From assembly GCF_014174405.1 (NCBI RefSeq), contig NZ_JACEGA010000001.1:2013001-2077000 (forward strand): DNA of 64,000 bases, given 5' to 3'. The notes under the pieces were generated by a model, which was not told the origin of the DNA, ran no database searches, and saw only the letters and a program-made list of their open reading frames with translations. The stretch is from Variimorphobacter saccharofermentans (GTDB lineage Bacteria > Bacillota > Clostridia > Lachnospirales > Lachnospiraceae). This document shows, piece by piece, positions 26,300 through 36,610 of the stretch. Positions within the stretch are counted from its first letter, which is position 1. Each line of letters starts with the position of its first letter. Position numbers and translations under genes: made by a program.

Positions 26300-28264
26300 T
26301 TATACAATGCGCTTAAACTTACGTTCCATCTCATATTGGCTCATGGATATGATAACCGGCCTGCCATGAGGACAATGATAGGGATTTTCGAGGGTTAACA
26401 GCTCATTAATTAATGTGGCTGCTTCCTCCGATGTAAATGAATGGTTAGCTTTTACGGCGGCCTTACATGACAATGAAGCCACTCGTTCCAATACAGAATT
26501 CGGATCTGTTACCTTTCCGATAAAATCCTCTGCTAATTCATCAATAAATTCCAATAATAATTCCTTTTCAGATATTCCATATAAATCTGCTGGTACTGCC
26601 CGGACGCTATACTCATTTCCACCAAATTGCTCGATTTCATAACCGAGACTTGCTAAAACTTCTTCATGTTTCTTAATTACTTCCTGTTCCCGTAAAGACA
26701 AGGTAAGAACAATTGGGGGAAGTAATTGCTGTGAGGCGAAGGTTTTATTCCTGGCAGCAGTCATTATTCTTTCGTATAATACCTTTTCATGGGCCGCATG
26801 CTGATCGATGATATATAGCTCCTTTTGATATTCAATCAGCCAATAGGTTTGAAAAACCTGTCCAATAATACGATGCTCCTGTAAAGCCTGTTTCGATAAG
26901 AAGGGAACGGAGGTTTCAGTTTCTGCTTCTTCGAACAAATTCATCTGGGTGGTTGAGAGTACCTCAGGTACTCTATTACTTACGGACTCATCATTCCTAT
27001 GCATATTGAGAGCTTTTTCATCCAATGTATCCGCTTTTGCAGGAATGGAAGTATTCAATACTTTTGAAGTCGGATATGAACATTGCTCAGCCACATAATT
27101 CTGTGTAGAAGTTTTCTCTTTCGGATCAGAAGAATATGAAATAGTATTCACATTATTTTCTCCATGTAAAGAAGAGGTGAATTGTTTTCTTCGGTTCTCC
27201 TCAAACGGTTCAGGTAGCCTAACTAGTTCCTCTTTCTTCTCTTCCTCCGCTGTAAGCTTTACTTTGGGTATCATTTCTTTATTCGATAATGCATCCCGAA
27301 TTACATGGAATGTGGTTTGATACACTTCTTCACTGTTTTTTAGACGAATTTCCAGCTTCTGCGGATGAACATTGACATCAATCAGAGAGGGATTAATTTC
27401 AAAATATATAGAGGTAAATGGATACTTATGCTGCATTAAGAAGGGCTTGTAGGCTTCTTCAATCGCTTTCGTTATAACATTGCTCTTAATATATCTTCCG
27501 TTAATAAAATAATTCTCAAAATTACGATTTCCTCGATTTATTACAGGCTTTCCAATATAACCGGATATGGAGATATTTTCTGATTGATATTCTAAGGATA
27601 TTAATTCTTTGCTGATATCTCTCCCGTATATATGATACAGAATATCCCTACTACTATTATTACCGGATGATTGTAACTTAACTTGATTATTTAAGATAAA
27701 CTTAAAGGAGATATTCGGATGGGATATCATCAGTCGTTCCATTAAGTCGCTAACATAGCCTGCTTCTGTAGTTGCAGATTTTAGGAACTTTCGTCTTGCA
27801 GGGGTATTATAGAACAAATTTCGTACAATTATTGTAGTACCACCTGGACATCCGATTTCTTCAAGGGATTTCTCTTCACCGCCTTCGATAAGATAACGAT
27901 ATCCGTTCAATGAGGACGGAGTTTTTGTAATTAATTCTACCTGTGCAACGGCTGATATACTGGATAAAGCTTCACCACGAAATCCCAGACTGGTTATAGA
28001 CAATAAATCCTCAGCACTTCTTATCTTGCTGGTAGCATGACGAAGGAATGCCAGAGGAATATCTTCCTTAGGAATTCCCGCTCCATTATCCGTAATACGA
28101 ATAAAACTTAGTCCACCATCCTTTAATTCCGCAGTGATGGCAGTTGCTCCAGCGTCCATCGCATTTTCAATTAATTCCTTTACCACTGCACTGGGGCGTT
28201 CTACAACCTCACCGGCAGCAATTTGATTTATGGTTGGTTCATCCAATATATGAATTATTGACAT
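26300..28264 (-). CDS. mutL: DNA mismatch repair protein MutL
   Basis: 654 residues from the ATG at 28264, preceded by GGGAGG. The GHKL ATPase motifs are ELIENAMDAGAT, RITDNGAGI and GFRGEALSSI. A variable, hydrophilic linker (about 340-450) leads to the C-terminal dimerisation/endonuclease domain with DQHAAHEKVLYE, the DQHAX2EX4E metal-binding endonuclease motif. This means it nicks DNA itself, consistent with absence of MutH. It follows mutS by 130 bp. Confidence 0.97.
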   Translation of the reverse strand: MSIIHILDEPTINQIAAGEVVERPSAVVKELIENAMDAGATAITAELKDGGLSFIRITDNGAGIPKEDIPLAFLRHATSKIRSAEDLLSITSLGFRGEALSSISAVAQVELITKTPSSLNGYRYLIEGGEEKSLEEIGCPGGTTIIVRNLFYNTPARRKFLKSATTEAGYVSDLMERLMISHPNISFKFILNNQVKLQSSGNNSSRDILYHIYGRDISKELISLEYQSENISISGYIGKPVINRGNRNFENYFINGRYIKSNVITKAIEEAYKPFLMQHKYPFTSIYFEINPSLIDVNVHPQKLEIRLKNSEEVYQTTFHVIRDALSNKEMIPKVKLTAEEEKKEELVRLPEPFEENRRKQFTSSLHGENNVNTISYSSDPKEKTSTQNYVAEQCSYPTSKVLNTSIPAKADTLDEKALNMHRNDESVSNRVPEVLSTTQMNLFEEAETETSVPFLSKQALQEHRIIGQVFQTYWLIEYQKELYIIDQHAAHEKVLYERIMTAARNKTFASQQLLPPIVLTLSLREQEVIKKHEEVLASLGYEIEQFGGNEYSVRAVPADLYGISEKELLLEFIDELAEDFIGKVTDPNSVLERVASLSCKAAVKANHSFTSEEAATLINELLTLENPYHCPHGRPVIISMSQYEMERKFKRIV

Positions 28265-28394
28265 ATTTCCTCCCATTCTTGTGTGTTCCAGGCTTCTGAA
28301 GATATCGAATAAGCATGATTTGATCTAAGCTTTCAAAGATATCACTAAAGCAGGATCTGTTACCAGCGTCTGTCATTCATCTTTTAAATAATTT

Positions 28395-31109
28395 CTAAAT
28401 TCTATCCTTAATTTTCTTTTGTAGTTGATATAATTTATTTATAGCATCAATTGGGGTAAGTCTAGCTATATCCAAGTCTCTTAATTCGGATATAATATCT
28501 TCATTCCCAGAGAGGGAAAAGAGAGAAAACTGATTAGTGTCAACCTTCTTTTTCCCTTTCCCACTCTTCGATGTAGCATGAACTCCCAATATGGTATTAT
28601 CATCAAGTTGAAGCTCCTCCTGCACGAATTCAACTTCTGACTCGGAAGCGTCAGGTGATGACAGATTCTTTGTTTTCAGTGCTAAATCATTACCCGTCAG
28701 CTCAAGTACGATTTCCGATGCACGTTTTAAGACACTGGAGGGTACTCCGGCCAGCTTAGCCACCTGGATTCCATAGCTTTTATCCGCACCGCCTTTTACT
28801 ATTTTTCGTAAAAAGACAATATCCTCTCCCTGTTCTTTAACAGCTATGCAATAATTATTTACACCTTCCAGACGACCTTCCAGTTCCGTCAATTCATGGT
28901 AGTGAGTTGCAAATAAGGTTTTAGCACCAAGAATGGAGCAATTGCTAATATGTTCCACTACCGCCCATGCGATACTAAGTCCATCAAAGGTTGAGGTACC
29001 TCGACCGATTTCATCTAATATTAATAAGCTGTTCTTTGTTGCATTACGTAAGATATTGGCAACCTCTGTCATCTCAACCATGAAGGTACTTTGCCCGCTG
29101 GCCAGGTCATCAGATGCACCAACACGAGTGAAGATACGGTCTACTATACTAACTTCCGCAGCATCTGCTGGTACAAAGCTACCTATTTGTGCCATTAATA
29201 CAATAAGTGCAGTTTGTCTCATATAGGTTGATTTACCTGCCATATTTGGTCCGGTTATAATGGATACCCGGTTGTTTTTATTATCCAGCAAAGTATCATT
29301 GGCAACAAACATATCATGGGAAATCATTCTCTCTACAACCGGATGTCTGCCATTCTTAATATGGATGGAACCATTGGTATTCATAATCGGTTTAGTATAA
29401 TTATTCTGCTCTGCAACCAGAGCGAGAGATGCAAATACATCAATTTTCGCGATAGCCTTTGCGGTCTGCTGAATTCGCTTTACTTCAGCAGCAATCTGAT
29501 CTCTGATTTCGCAGAAAATATTATATTCCAGGGAAAATAGCTTGTCCTCGGCTCCAAGGATTATATCCTCCAGATTTTTTAATTCCGGAGTAGTATATCG
29601 TTCCGCATTTGCCAGAGTTTGCTTACGAATCCAGCTATCAGGAACGAGGTTCTTATAGGAATTAGTTACCTCTAAATAATAACCAAATACACGGTTAAAA
29701 CGGATACGCAGATTTTTAATACCCGTAGCTTCCCGTTCCTTAGTTTCCAGATCCATAAGCCAATCTTTTCCCTCAGTCTTCGCTTTTCGTAAACGATCCA
29801 CCTCTTCATGGAAGCCCTCTTTAATGATTCCACCCTCCTTTACTGTAAGTGGTGGCTCTTCTGAAATAGAACGATCGATTAAATCAAAGAGATCCTGAAG
29901 AGGATCCAGATCATCATAAATTTCCTTTAGTAAGGGACTCTCAAAATTCTGCATCAGAAATTTGATATGAGGCAGCATGGAAAGCGAGGAGCAAAATGCA
30001 ACTAAATCACGAGGGTTCGCACTTTTATAACTAATCTTACTCATTATACGTTCAAGATCGTAAATGGGATTGAGATATTCACGAATTTCTTCCCTGCTTA
30101 TCATATTCTCTTTTAGCTCACTGACTGCTTCAAGACGCTGTATTATCATATCATAATCAATAAGTGGCTGTTCCATAAAGCTTCGTAAAAGTCTGGCTCC
30201 CATAGCTGTCTTTGTCTTATCCAATACCCATAGGAGTGATCCCCTCTTCTGTTTTTCACGAAGGGTTTCCGTTAATTCCAGATTACGAACCGTAGAACTG
30301 TCAAGCAGCATATACTTCTCGTAGGTGTACGGGGTTAGCTTTGTTATGTGGGATAAAGAACTCTTCTGCGTTTCTTGTAGAAATTGCATAATACAGCCTG
30401 CAGCAATAACACCGATGGTATAATCCTTTAGGCCAAGGCCATCCAGAGTTGCAACATGAAAATGCTCCCTGAGTGCACGCACGCAGAGATCATCGTCAAA
30501 GTACCATGGTTCTAATGGTGATAAAGCTATATTAAAATTGCTTTTCAATGTTTCTATATCGATGCCTGATACGAAAAATGTATCATTGCATATGATTTCA
30601 GAAGGAGACCATTTGAATATCTCATCCATTAACTTACGGTCGGATTCTACTTCGGTTACATAATAATCTCCAGTAGTAACATCAACGATAGAAATACCAT
30701 AAGCATTGGTCGTATGTACCACAGCCATCAGATAGTTGTTCTTGGTTTCATCAAGAACCTGGGTGTTTAAATTGGTTCCGGGTGTTACAATTCGGATTAC
30801 TTCTCTTTTTACAATACCCTTAGCCTGCTTGGGATCCTCAACCTGTTCACAGATAGCCACCCGATATCCTCGGCTTACCAATTTGCTTAAATATCCCTCC
30901 ACAGCATGAAAAGGAACGCCACACATTGGAGCACGTTCCTCTTGTCCTATGTTTTTTCCTGTTAAAGCTATCTCTAGTTCCTTCGAACATATATGGGCAT
31001 CTTCAAAAAACATTTCATAAAAATCACCCAAACGATAAAATAAAATACAATCTTTATACTGCTCCTTAATCTGCACATATTGCTGCATTAATGGAGTTAA
31101 CTGACTCAT
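28395..31109 (-). CDS. mutS: DNA mismatch recognition protein MutS
   Basis: 904 residues. The mismatch-binding N-terminal domain is intact with LGDFYEMFFEDA (Phe-x-Glu). The core clamp/lever is followed by the ATPase domain with GPNMAGKSTYMRQ, RIFTRVGASDDLASGQSTFMVE and LDEIGRGTSTFDG. The C-terminal part after residue 800 is acidic. MutS scans DNA for mismatches and recruits MutL. It is the first gene of mutS-mutL-miaA and has its own promoter (31209-31236). Confidence 0.98.
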   Translation of the reverse strand: MSQLTPLMQQYVQIKEQYKDCILFYRLGDFYEMFFEDAHICSKELEIALTGKNIGQEERAPMCGVPFHAVEGYLSKLVSRGYRVAICEQVEDPKQAKGIVKREVIRIVTPGTNLNTQVLDETKNNYLMAVVHTTNAYGISIVDVTTGDYYVTEVESDRKLMDEIFKWSPSEIICNDTFFVSGIDIETLKSNFNIALSPLEPWYFDDDLCVRALREHFHVATLDGLGLKDYTIGVIAAGCIMQFLQETQKSSLSHITKLTPYTYEKYMLLDSSTVRNLELTETLREKQKRGSLLWVLDKTKTAMGARLLRSFMEQPLIDYDMIIQRLEAVSELKENMISREEIREYLNPIYDLERIMSKISYKSANPRDLVAFCSSLSMLPHIKFLMQNFESPLLKEIYDDLDPLQDLFDLIDRSISEEPPLTVKEGGIIKEGFHEEVDRLRKAKTEGKDWLMDLETKEREATGIKNLRIRFNRVFGYYLEVTNSYKNLVPDSWIRKQTLANAERYTTPELKNLEDIILGAEDKLFSLEYNIFCEIRDQIAAEVKRIQQTAKAIAKIDVFASLALVAEQNNYTKPIMNTNGSIHIKNGRHPVVERMISHDMFVANDTLLDNKNNRVSIITGPNMAGKSTYMRQTALIVLMAQIGSFVPADAAEVSIVDRIFTRVGASDDLASGQSTFMVEMTEVANILRNATKNSLLILDEIGRGTSTFDGLSIAWAVVEHISNCSILGAKTLFATHYHELTELEGRLEGVNNYCIAVKEQGEDIVFLRKIVKGGADKSYGIQVAKLAGVPSSVLKRASEIVLELTGNDLALKTKNLSSPDASESEVEFVQEELQLDDNTILGVHATSKSGKGKKKVDTNQFSLFSLSGNEDIISELRDLDIARLTPIDAINKLYQLQKKIKDRI

Positions 31110-31182
31110 TAGTAACGATCCTTTCCTTTGTAGGTTAAATTTGCAGTGTGCTTACAAGTAAACTTGACGCGCACTCACATGC

Positions 31183-31199
31183 GAACAAAAAACTTGTTC
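31183..31199. promoter_or_regulatory. Palindrome in the mutS leader
   Basis: GAACAA-AAAAC-TTGTTC is a 6-bp inverted repeat just downstream of the mutS -10. Its arms resemble LexA half-sites (GAAC/GTTC), but the spacing is too wide for a Firmicute LexA box (GAAC-N4-GTTC). It is a candidate operator or mRNA hairpin for which I cannot name a regulator. Confidence 0.35.
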
Positions 31200-31208
31200 A
31201 CAGGCCTT

Positions 31209-31236
31209 ATTATACCATAACAGCATACGATTGCAA
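31209..31236 (-). promoter_or_regulatory. Promoter for mutS operon
   Basis: On the minus strand TTGCAA (31236-31231), a 16-base spacer and TATAAT (31214-31209) with an extended TGG before the -10 form a good housekeeping promoter. It drives mutS and probably mutL, miaA and ynbB. Confidence 0.65.
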
Positions 31237-31255
31237 TGAATTTGGTGTAGTACTT

Positions 31256-31735
31256 TTATTGTAAATTAACTACATCATCTAAAAGGTTGTCTCCATCGGC
31301 AGCAGTAGTCGCTAGGACATCACAGCGCTCGTTGAGGGGATGCCCATTGTGGCCCTTTACCCATTCAAAACGAACATTATGAGGTTCCATGGCCTTTAAA
31401 AGCCGTTTCCACAGATCAATATTTTTTACCGGTTCATTCTTACCTCTGGTCCAGCCTTTTTTTATCCAGCCTTCCAGCCAATGTTCATTAAAGGCTTTTA
31501 CAAGATATTGGGAATCAGAATATAATACTACCTGGCAGGGTTTAACCAACGCTTCTAGGCCGGCAATTGCTGCCATTAATTCCATACGATTATTAGTAGT
31601 CTTCTTATATCCAGCACTATATTCCCGTTCATGAACATTTCCCTTTGAATCAACATATACGATAATGGCACCATAACCGCCAGGGCCATCCGGATTACCT
31701 CTAGCCGAACCGTCTGTATAGATCTTAACTTCCAT
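31256..31735 (-). CDS. rnhA: Ribonuclease HI
   Basis: 159 residues with [19 protein letters not shown] (first catalytic Asp), the central [12 protein letters not shown] (Glu), [12 protein letters not shown] (Asp) and [15 protein letters not shown] (His/Asp). It cleaves the RNA strand of RNA:DNA hybrids. The gene stands between mutS and a MutS-like membrane ATPase and has a separate start with AGATGG upstream. RNase HII is also encoded in this window (43411-44196). Confidence 0.96.
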   Translation of the reverse strand: MEVKIYTDGSARGNPDGPGGYGAIIVYVDSKGNVHEREYSAGYKKTTNNRMELMAAIAGLEALVKPCQVVLYSDSQYLVKAFNEHWLEGWIKKGWTRGKNEPVKNIDLWKRLLKAMEPHNVRFEWVKGHNGHPLNERCDVLATTAADGDNLLDDVVNLQ

Positions 31736-31783
31736 CTTAACCCTCCATTCTTACGATACCTGCGTAATTCATGTACAAAATCA

Positions 31784-33460
31784 TTATACCCTTAGTTTAC
31801 TCCATTCACCTATGGTTTGAAACTCTTCCGCTGCGTTTTCGGCAGAAAGTATAATTTCCTTTGGATAACCTAGCATATTTAACAACTTAATTGCATTTTT
31901 CGAAACAGCTTTTCCTTGATAAAGCTTATAGTCAAATAATATTTCATTCTCAACAATCCGCTCCTGGAAATGATAATTGGAAAAATAATTCTCTAAAATA
32001 TGGGTAAGTTCAATATCATGAGTAGCAGCAAAGACAAGAGTATTCTTCTTTGCAAGTGAGCACAGTATGCGGGAAGATGCTGCAATTCTCTCCAGCGTAT
32101 TGGTTCCTCGTAACACTTCATCAATGAAGCAAAGCATCGGGATATCTTTATTAACACGTTCCAGAATACGTTTCAACGATTTTATTTCAACAATATAATA
32201 GCTTTCCTTATTGAACAAACTATCACGTAATGCCATGGAAGAATAGATCAAAAAGTAGCTTGCTTTATAATTTTTGCTTGTTGAGGTATAGATTGTTTGT
32301 GATAAAATGGCATTAATTGCCAATGTTTTAATAAAGGTTGACTTTCCTGAGGCATTGGAACCAGTAATCAGTACGGATCGTTTCTCTGAAATTGAATTGG
32401 TTACCGGAGAATCTATTAATGGATGATATAAATCCGTAACCGTAAGCTTTGGTGAGCCAGATCTAGTGAGCTCAGGTTCACAATAATATTCTAACGATCT
32501 TCGAAAGGAAGCTGCTGCAATTAAACTGTCAAGATAGCCTACATTTTGGTAGATACGATTTAATATAGCCACATTCTTCTTAAAATGCTTTAACATAGAA
32601 TTATATTTAATAATATCTACATGGAATAGCATTCGGATATAATCAAAGAATAAATCAACCAGACTACCTGTAGAATTTGTAGGTGCTAAGAGAAATGAAC
32701 CCCTGCGAATTCTGGCGAATACAGCTAAATCTTTTTTTAGTTGATCCGTATACTTCTGCAGTTCCGGTATGTCCAGCTGATATAGTTTTTTAATTCCATC
32801 TAATAATCGAAATATAAACGAAAATACCATGAGATATTTTTCTATAACAGCGCGTTCTTTATAATACCAAAATACATTTATAGCTACAAAGGCTAATGTG
32901 CTGACTCCACCAATGGATGGATAAATAAATATGAGTAATGCAGAGCATATGAGACATAAATTCAACGCATAATGAACAAGGTTACTTTTCGCTTTCTGGT
33001 TATCAAATCGATTGATATAATCGTAAATTGATAATTTACTAAGCTTTCCTATTTGGTGTAAGATGCTCTGAATGGAAATGCGTTGTTCTTCATTCTCCTC
33101 AAAATAGTTCATAAGACGATTACGCTCTTCAAGCTCCTTATCTGAAAAACAGGGCTTTCGAAGAAGTGCATATAAATATTCCTCTCCAACTCCACATTGT
33201 GTGTTATTCATTAGCATGTAGATTTCATCCATATCAAGATCATGCCAGGTTATTTCATCAACATCGAGGATATCATCCTTCTGAGCTAAATAATATTTTT
33301 TTAATGCTTCAAATTTCTCAGAGGTATAGGTTTCTTTTGGAACCTTTCCCCATTCGTTTTTTAGAGTAATCCTTAATCTTTTCTTAATTGACTGTTCATT
33401 AAGAATACTCATTATAACCAACGCCAATATCACGATCAAAACATAAAATATGATTTCCAT
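31784..33460 (-). CDS. Membrane-anchored MutS-family ATPase
   Basis: 558 residues from the ATG at 33460. Hydrophobic helices lie at residues 2-20 and around 160-205. The C-terminal half is the MutS ABC-type ATPase with TGSNASGKSTFIKT (Walker A), MLCFIDEVLRGTNTLERIAAS (Walker B/D-loop) and FAATHDIELT. The mismatch-recognition domain, FxE loop and most connector parts of MutS are missing. The protein is thus a MutS-like ATPase with membrane helices, a type found in Firmicutes with no settled role. Its position beside mutS and rnhA is suggestive but not proof of DNA repair function. Confidence 0.82.
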   Translation of the reverse strand: MEIIFYVLIVILALVIMSILNEQSIKKRLRITLKNEWGKVPKETYTSEKFEALKKYYLAQKDDILDVDEITWHDLDMDEIYMLMNNTQCGVGEEYLYALLRKPCFSDKELEERNRLMNYFEENEEQRISIQSILHQIGKLSKLSIYDYINRFDNQKAKSNLVHYALNLCLICSALLIFIYPSIGGVSTLAFVAINVFWYYKERAVIEKYLMVFSFIFRLLDGIKKLYQLDIPELQKYTDQLKKDLAVFARIRRGSFLLAPTNSTGSLVDLFFDYIRMLFHVDIIKYNSMLKHFKKNVAILNRIYQNVGYLDSLIAAASFRRSLEYYCEPELTRSGSPKLTVTDLYHPLIDSPVTNSISEKRSVLITGSNASGKSTFIKTLAINAILSQTIYTSTSKNYKASYFLIYSSMALRDSLFNKESYYIVEIKSLKRILERVNKDIPMLCFIDEVLRGTNTLERIAASSRILCSLAKKNTLVFAATHDIELTHILENYFSNYHFQERIVENEILFDYKLYQGKAVSKNAIKLLNMLGYPKEIILSAENAAEEFQTIGEWSKLRV

Positions 33461-33663
33461 ATGCCGAATACTCCTTCTGCCCATTCAAATCATGCTCTTT
33501 CCTGATTGAGCTTTCATAAAATAGTTAATTAAGTATATCGGCTATTATAAATTTTTATGGTGATACTGTCAATCTTTCTACAATGCTTTATTCATCTATT
33601 AATTTTCTCGGATTTCAAATTCATAAAAGGATATTATCCTATCTCAAATAAGGCTGACAAATA

Positions 33664-33698
33664 TAAAAGGAGCTTAATACCATATGGTATTAAACCCC
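33664..33698 (-). terminator. Intrinsic terminator after the NlpC gene
   Basis: Read on the minus strand the stem is GGGG-TTTAATACC/GGTATTAAG-CTCC with an ATAT loop, followed by TTTTATATTT. It lies 52-86 bp after the stop codon of the NlpC/P60 gene (33750-34823). Confidence 0.75.
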
Positions 33699-33749
33699 TT
33701 AGTCTGCTTCATTCATTACTAAACCGTGTTTGATCACATTCCTTAAACA

Positions 33750-34823
33750 TTATTCACCTAAGTATCTGGCATATCTTACTGGCTGTCTGTAATTCATATT
33801 CGAGATCTTAATACCATCTCTTCTGTTACTTGCATGAATCACTCTGCCATTACCAATATACATAGCCACATGGTTGATATAGGAAGAACTACCGTAAAAT
33901 ACCAGATCACCAGGCTTTAGATCCGATGCGGAGATCTTAATTCCACCACTTGCCTGAGCACGTGATGTACGTGGAATGCTGATACCTAACTGACGGTATA
34001 ATGCTTGTGTGAAACCAGAACAATCAACGCCGCGTCCCAGTGAAGTTCCACCCCATACATAAGCTTCACCTAAATGATCCTTTGCTAAATTAATCAGCTT
34101 AACACGTAAGGAGGATACTCCTTCGCCATATTCCAACTCTTCTAAGGTAACAGCCTTTGTTAATTCAAAGGAGATATTAACAAAATCCTTCGCAACATAA
34201 GCTTCAGTACCGTTCTCATTATCATCACTGTCCAAGCTTACTTTAACCCATTGAGTATACTCATCATCGTAATTTAAGATCTTTGAATCAAGAACGATTA
34301 ACTCTTCTCCTTCACCAATTAAATCAATGATTCTAGTATCTGTTGAGGAAGGTTTTTCTCTGACACGTAGACCACCTTCATTAGCAGTAGCAACATAACT
34401 GCCCACTTCTTTTGCTAGACGATTCGCTTCTGTCCCAGTAATAAGAAATTCACTCTTTACATATCCTGTAACCTTACCGGAAGTGATTTTAGACCAACCA
34501 TCCTTTTCTTCCAGTATCTCACAACCACCATTCTTAGGTAGCTTACCGATCATCTTCTGATCTTCGCCAGGACCGGATCGAACAATAAGGTTCGTGTCTA
34601 CATTGGCAATACCGATATTATTATATCCTGGGATCGGAATATCTTCCAATGCAAAACTATTAATAATTGTACCGTTCGCACTTCCTACAATAATAGGTGA
34701 ATCTTTATCATAAGTAAAACCGGCAACCGGTTCTTCATAAGCCATAGCCGTTTTGGGATTTGTCAAAACGATGAATGCTCCCGTAGCACAAACTAAGGAA
34801 AACTTTAGAAGCTTGTTATTCAT
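33750..34823 (-). CDS. Secreted SH3-NlpC/P60 peptidoglycan hydrolase
   Basis: 357 residues. A Sec signal peptide (MNNKLLKFSLVCATGAFIVL, cleavage near residue 28) is followed by two SH3b domains (about 80-130 and 140-215). The C-terminal NlpC/P60 cysteine peptidase has catalytic Cys in GVDCSGFTQALY and the His in NHVAMYIGNGRVIHASN. Enzymes of this type cut peptide stems of peptidoglycan. The start agrees with GGAGGATAATCC upstream. Promoter at 34959-34987. Confidence 0.92.
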   Translation of the reverse strand: MNNKLLKFSLVCATGAFIVLTNPKTAMAYEEPVAGFTYDKDSPIIVGSANGTIINSFALEDIPIPGYNNIGIANVDTNLIVRSGPGEDQKMIGKLPKNGGCEILEEKDGWSKITSGKVTGYVKSEFLITGTEANRLAKEVGSYVATANEGGLRVREKPSSTDTRIIDLIGEGEELIVLDSKILNYDDEYTQWVKVSLDSDDNENGTEAYVAKDFVNISFELTKAVTLEELEYGEGVSSLRVKLINLAKDHLGEAYVWGGTSLGRGVDCSGFTQALYRQLGISIPRTSRAQASGGIKISASDLKPGDLVFYGSSSYINHVAMYIGNGRVIHASNRRDGIKISNMNYRQPVRYARYLGE

Positions 34824-34958
34824 GGATTATCCTCCAAATTTTTTCTTGTTTCATCACACGAAATATTATGTCATCCCATATGTAATTAAACGAGTAAACA
34901 TGATGTAAATCAATTGTTAAACTAATTGTTACACAAATATTAAATATGTTACATGAGT

Positions 34959-34987
34959 ATTATACCAAACACTATAGTTTTTGTCAA
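34959..34987 (-). promoter_or_regulatory. Promoter for the NlpC/P60 gene
   Basis: On the minus strand TTGACA (34987-34982), a 17-base spacer and TATAAT (34964-34959) match the sigma-A consensus at all 12 positions. A second TTGACA lies 11 bases further upstream. The transcript leader would be about 130 bases. The AT-rich leader contains GTTAC repeats but no riboswitch I can recognise. Confidence 0.8.
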
Positions 34988-35045
34988 CTATGTGTCAACT
35001 TTATTTTAAAAGTTAGTCAGAATTGACAAATATGCCAAAAAAAAC

Positions 35046-35091
35046 TGCCTGATTACAAAATCACACGTAATCCAGGCAATTTTTTTGTAAT
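35046..35091 (-). terminator. Bidirectional terminator after spoIVA
   Basis: TGCCTG-GATTAC-like arms (35046-35056 and 35067-35078) form a stem with A-runs on the left and a T-run on the right of the plus strand, so it can terminate in either direction. It lies about 28-60 bp after the spoIVA stop codon. Confidence 0.75.
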
Positions 35092-35105
35092 ATTTGTAAT
35101 AAATC

Positions 35106-36584
35106 CTAAATAATAATGCAAATCAATCCACCATTACTATCGTTAATTATTTTTTGCATAGTTTCCTGCAATTTAACTTGACTTTCATCTGTTAACTTAT
35201 TAATTTTTGAATTAATTCCATCATCTACTAATTGACGAATGGTCTTGCCAAAGATATTGGTTTCCCATATTCCATCGGGATTTTCCTTTGCATTGGCATT
35301 TATGTATTCAATCAAATCCTTAGCCTGTTCCTCACTTCCTACAATAGGTGCTACTTCCGTCATGATATCTGCCTTAATCATATGAATAGAGGGAGCGGTA
35401 GCTTTGATTTTAACCCCGAATTTATTACCGTGTTTCATAACCTCCGGCTCCTCTATCGTAATTTCTTCCTTTACCGGTGAGACTACACCATAACCTTTTG
35501 CACGTACTTGATCCGTCGCGTAGGATACCTTTTCATACTCTGACTTTTTGGCAGCTAGCTCCTTCAATGTGTTAATTAACTGGTATTCACCGGTAATCGG
35601 TACTCCAATTAAGTCACTGAGTATTTTGTAATAGTACATATCATCAAATTCTACATTAACCTGAACAACACCATCCTGCATATTGACCTTATCAATTTTA
35701 AATCGTTTGACATAGTTACTGTCTGTATCAAAATTTGAGGCTTTTGCATCCTTAATCTGAGAAATATTCTGGAACAAATCTCTTACACTGGCAATCAGGT
35801 CAACCTTCAACCAATGATCTTCTGGAAGCATTTCAGCCCACTTTGGAAGATAGAAATCCATCTCCGTAATCGGGAAAACATAAAGAATGTTCTCCATTAT
35901 CCTGGTAATATCTTCCTTCTTAAGTTGCTCTGCATTTACGGGCATTACCGGAACATCATATTCCTGTGAGATTTCTTCTGCAAGCTTAATTGTTTCATTG
36001 GAATAGGGCTTATTAGAATTCAATAATACAATAAACGGTTTTCCCAAAAGCTTTAATTCATTAATCGTCTTCTCTTCCGGAAGCTTATAGTTTGCCCTTG
36101 GAAGCTCACCAAAACTACCATCGGTTGTGACAACAATTCCGATGGTGGAATGATCATTAATTACTTTTTTTGTACCGATTTCAGCTGCTTGGGTAAACGG
36201 TATTTCACTTTCAAACCAAGGAGTTTTAACCATTCTTTCATGCTGGTTTTCAACATGGCCGGCAGCTCCTTCAACCATATAGCCAACGCAATCAATTAAT
36301 CGGATTTTTACTTTTGTTTCATCATCAAAGGTAATCTCTGCTGCTTCTTTTGGTATAAACTTTGGTTCGGTCGTCATAATGGTTCTTCCTGCCGCTGCCT
36401 GCGGTAATTCATCAATCGCCCTCTCCCTGCTATGGACATCTTCAATACCGGGTATTACCAAAAGATCCATGAATCTCTTAATAAAGGTAGATTTTCCTGT
36501 TCTGACCGGCCCTACCACACCTATGTATATTTCACCGCCTGTCCTAGCCTGAATATCATTATAAACATCAAACTGCCCTAACAT
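35106..36584 (-). CDS. spoIVA: Stage IV sporulation protein A, spore coat ATPase
   Basis: 492 residues, exactly the length of Bacillus SpoIVA. The ATG at 36584 is preceded by AAGGAGG; an upstream start at 36632 would add a meaningless tail and overlap the sigma-E-like promoter. Walker A GPVRTGKSTFIKR is near residues 25-33, and TTEPKFIPKEAAEI and the C-terminal GGLICIII segment are typical. SpoIVA hydrolyses ATP to polymerise into the coat basement layer around the forespore. This gene marks the organism as a spore former. It follows gpsA across a repeat-rich 680-bp gap. Confidence 0.97.
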   Translation of the reverse strand: MLGQFDVYNDIQARTGGEIYIGVVGPVRTGKSTFIKRFMDLLVIPGIEDVHSRERAIDELPQAAAGRTIMTTEPKFIPKEAAEITFDDETKVKIRLIDCVGYMVEGAAGHVENQHERMVKTPWFESEIPFTQAAEIGTKKVINDHSTIGIVVTTDGSFGELPRANYKLPEEKTINELKLLGKPFIVLLNSNKPYSNETIKLAEEISQEYDVPVMPVNAEQLKKEDITRIMENILYVFPITEMDFYLPKWAEMLPEDHWLKVDLIASVRDLFQNISQIKDAKASNFDTDSNYVKRFKIDKVNMQDGVVQVNVEFDDMYYYKILSDLIGVPITGEYQLINTLKELAAKKSEYEKVSYATDQVRAKGYGVVSPVKEEITIEEPEVMKHGNKFGVKIKATAPSIHMIKADIMTEVAPIVGSEEQAKDLIEYINANAKENPDGIWETNIFGKTIRQLVDDGINSKINKLTDESQVKLQETMQKIINDSNGGLICIII

Positions 36585-36610
36585 ATCCAACCTCCTTATG
36601 GTTATAGTTA

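Noticed and set aside
31183..31199. LexA box at mutS
   Set aside because: The GAAC and GTTC halves are separated by nine bases rather than four, so it does not fit the Firmicute SOS consensus.
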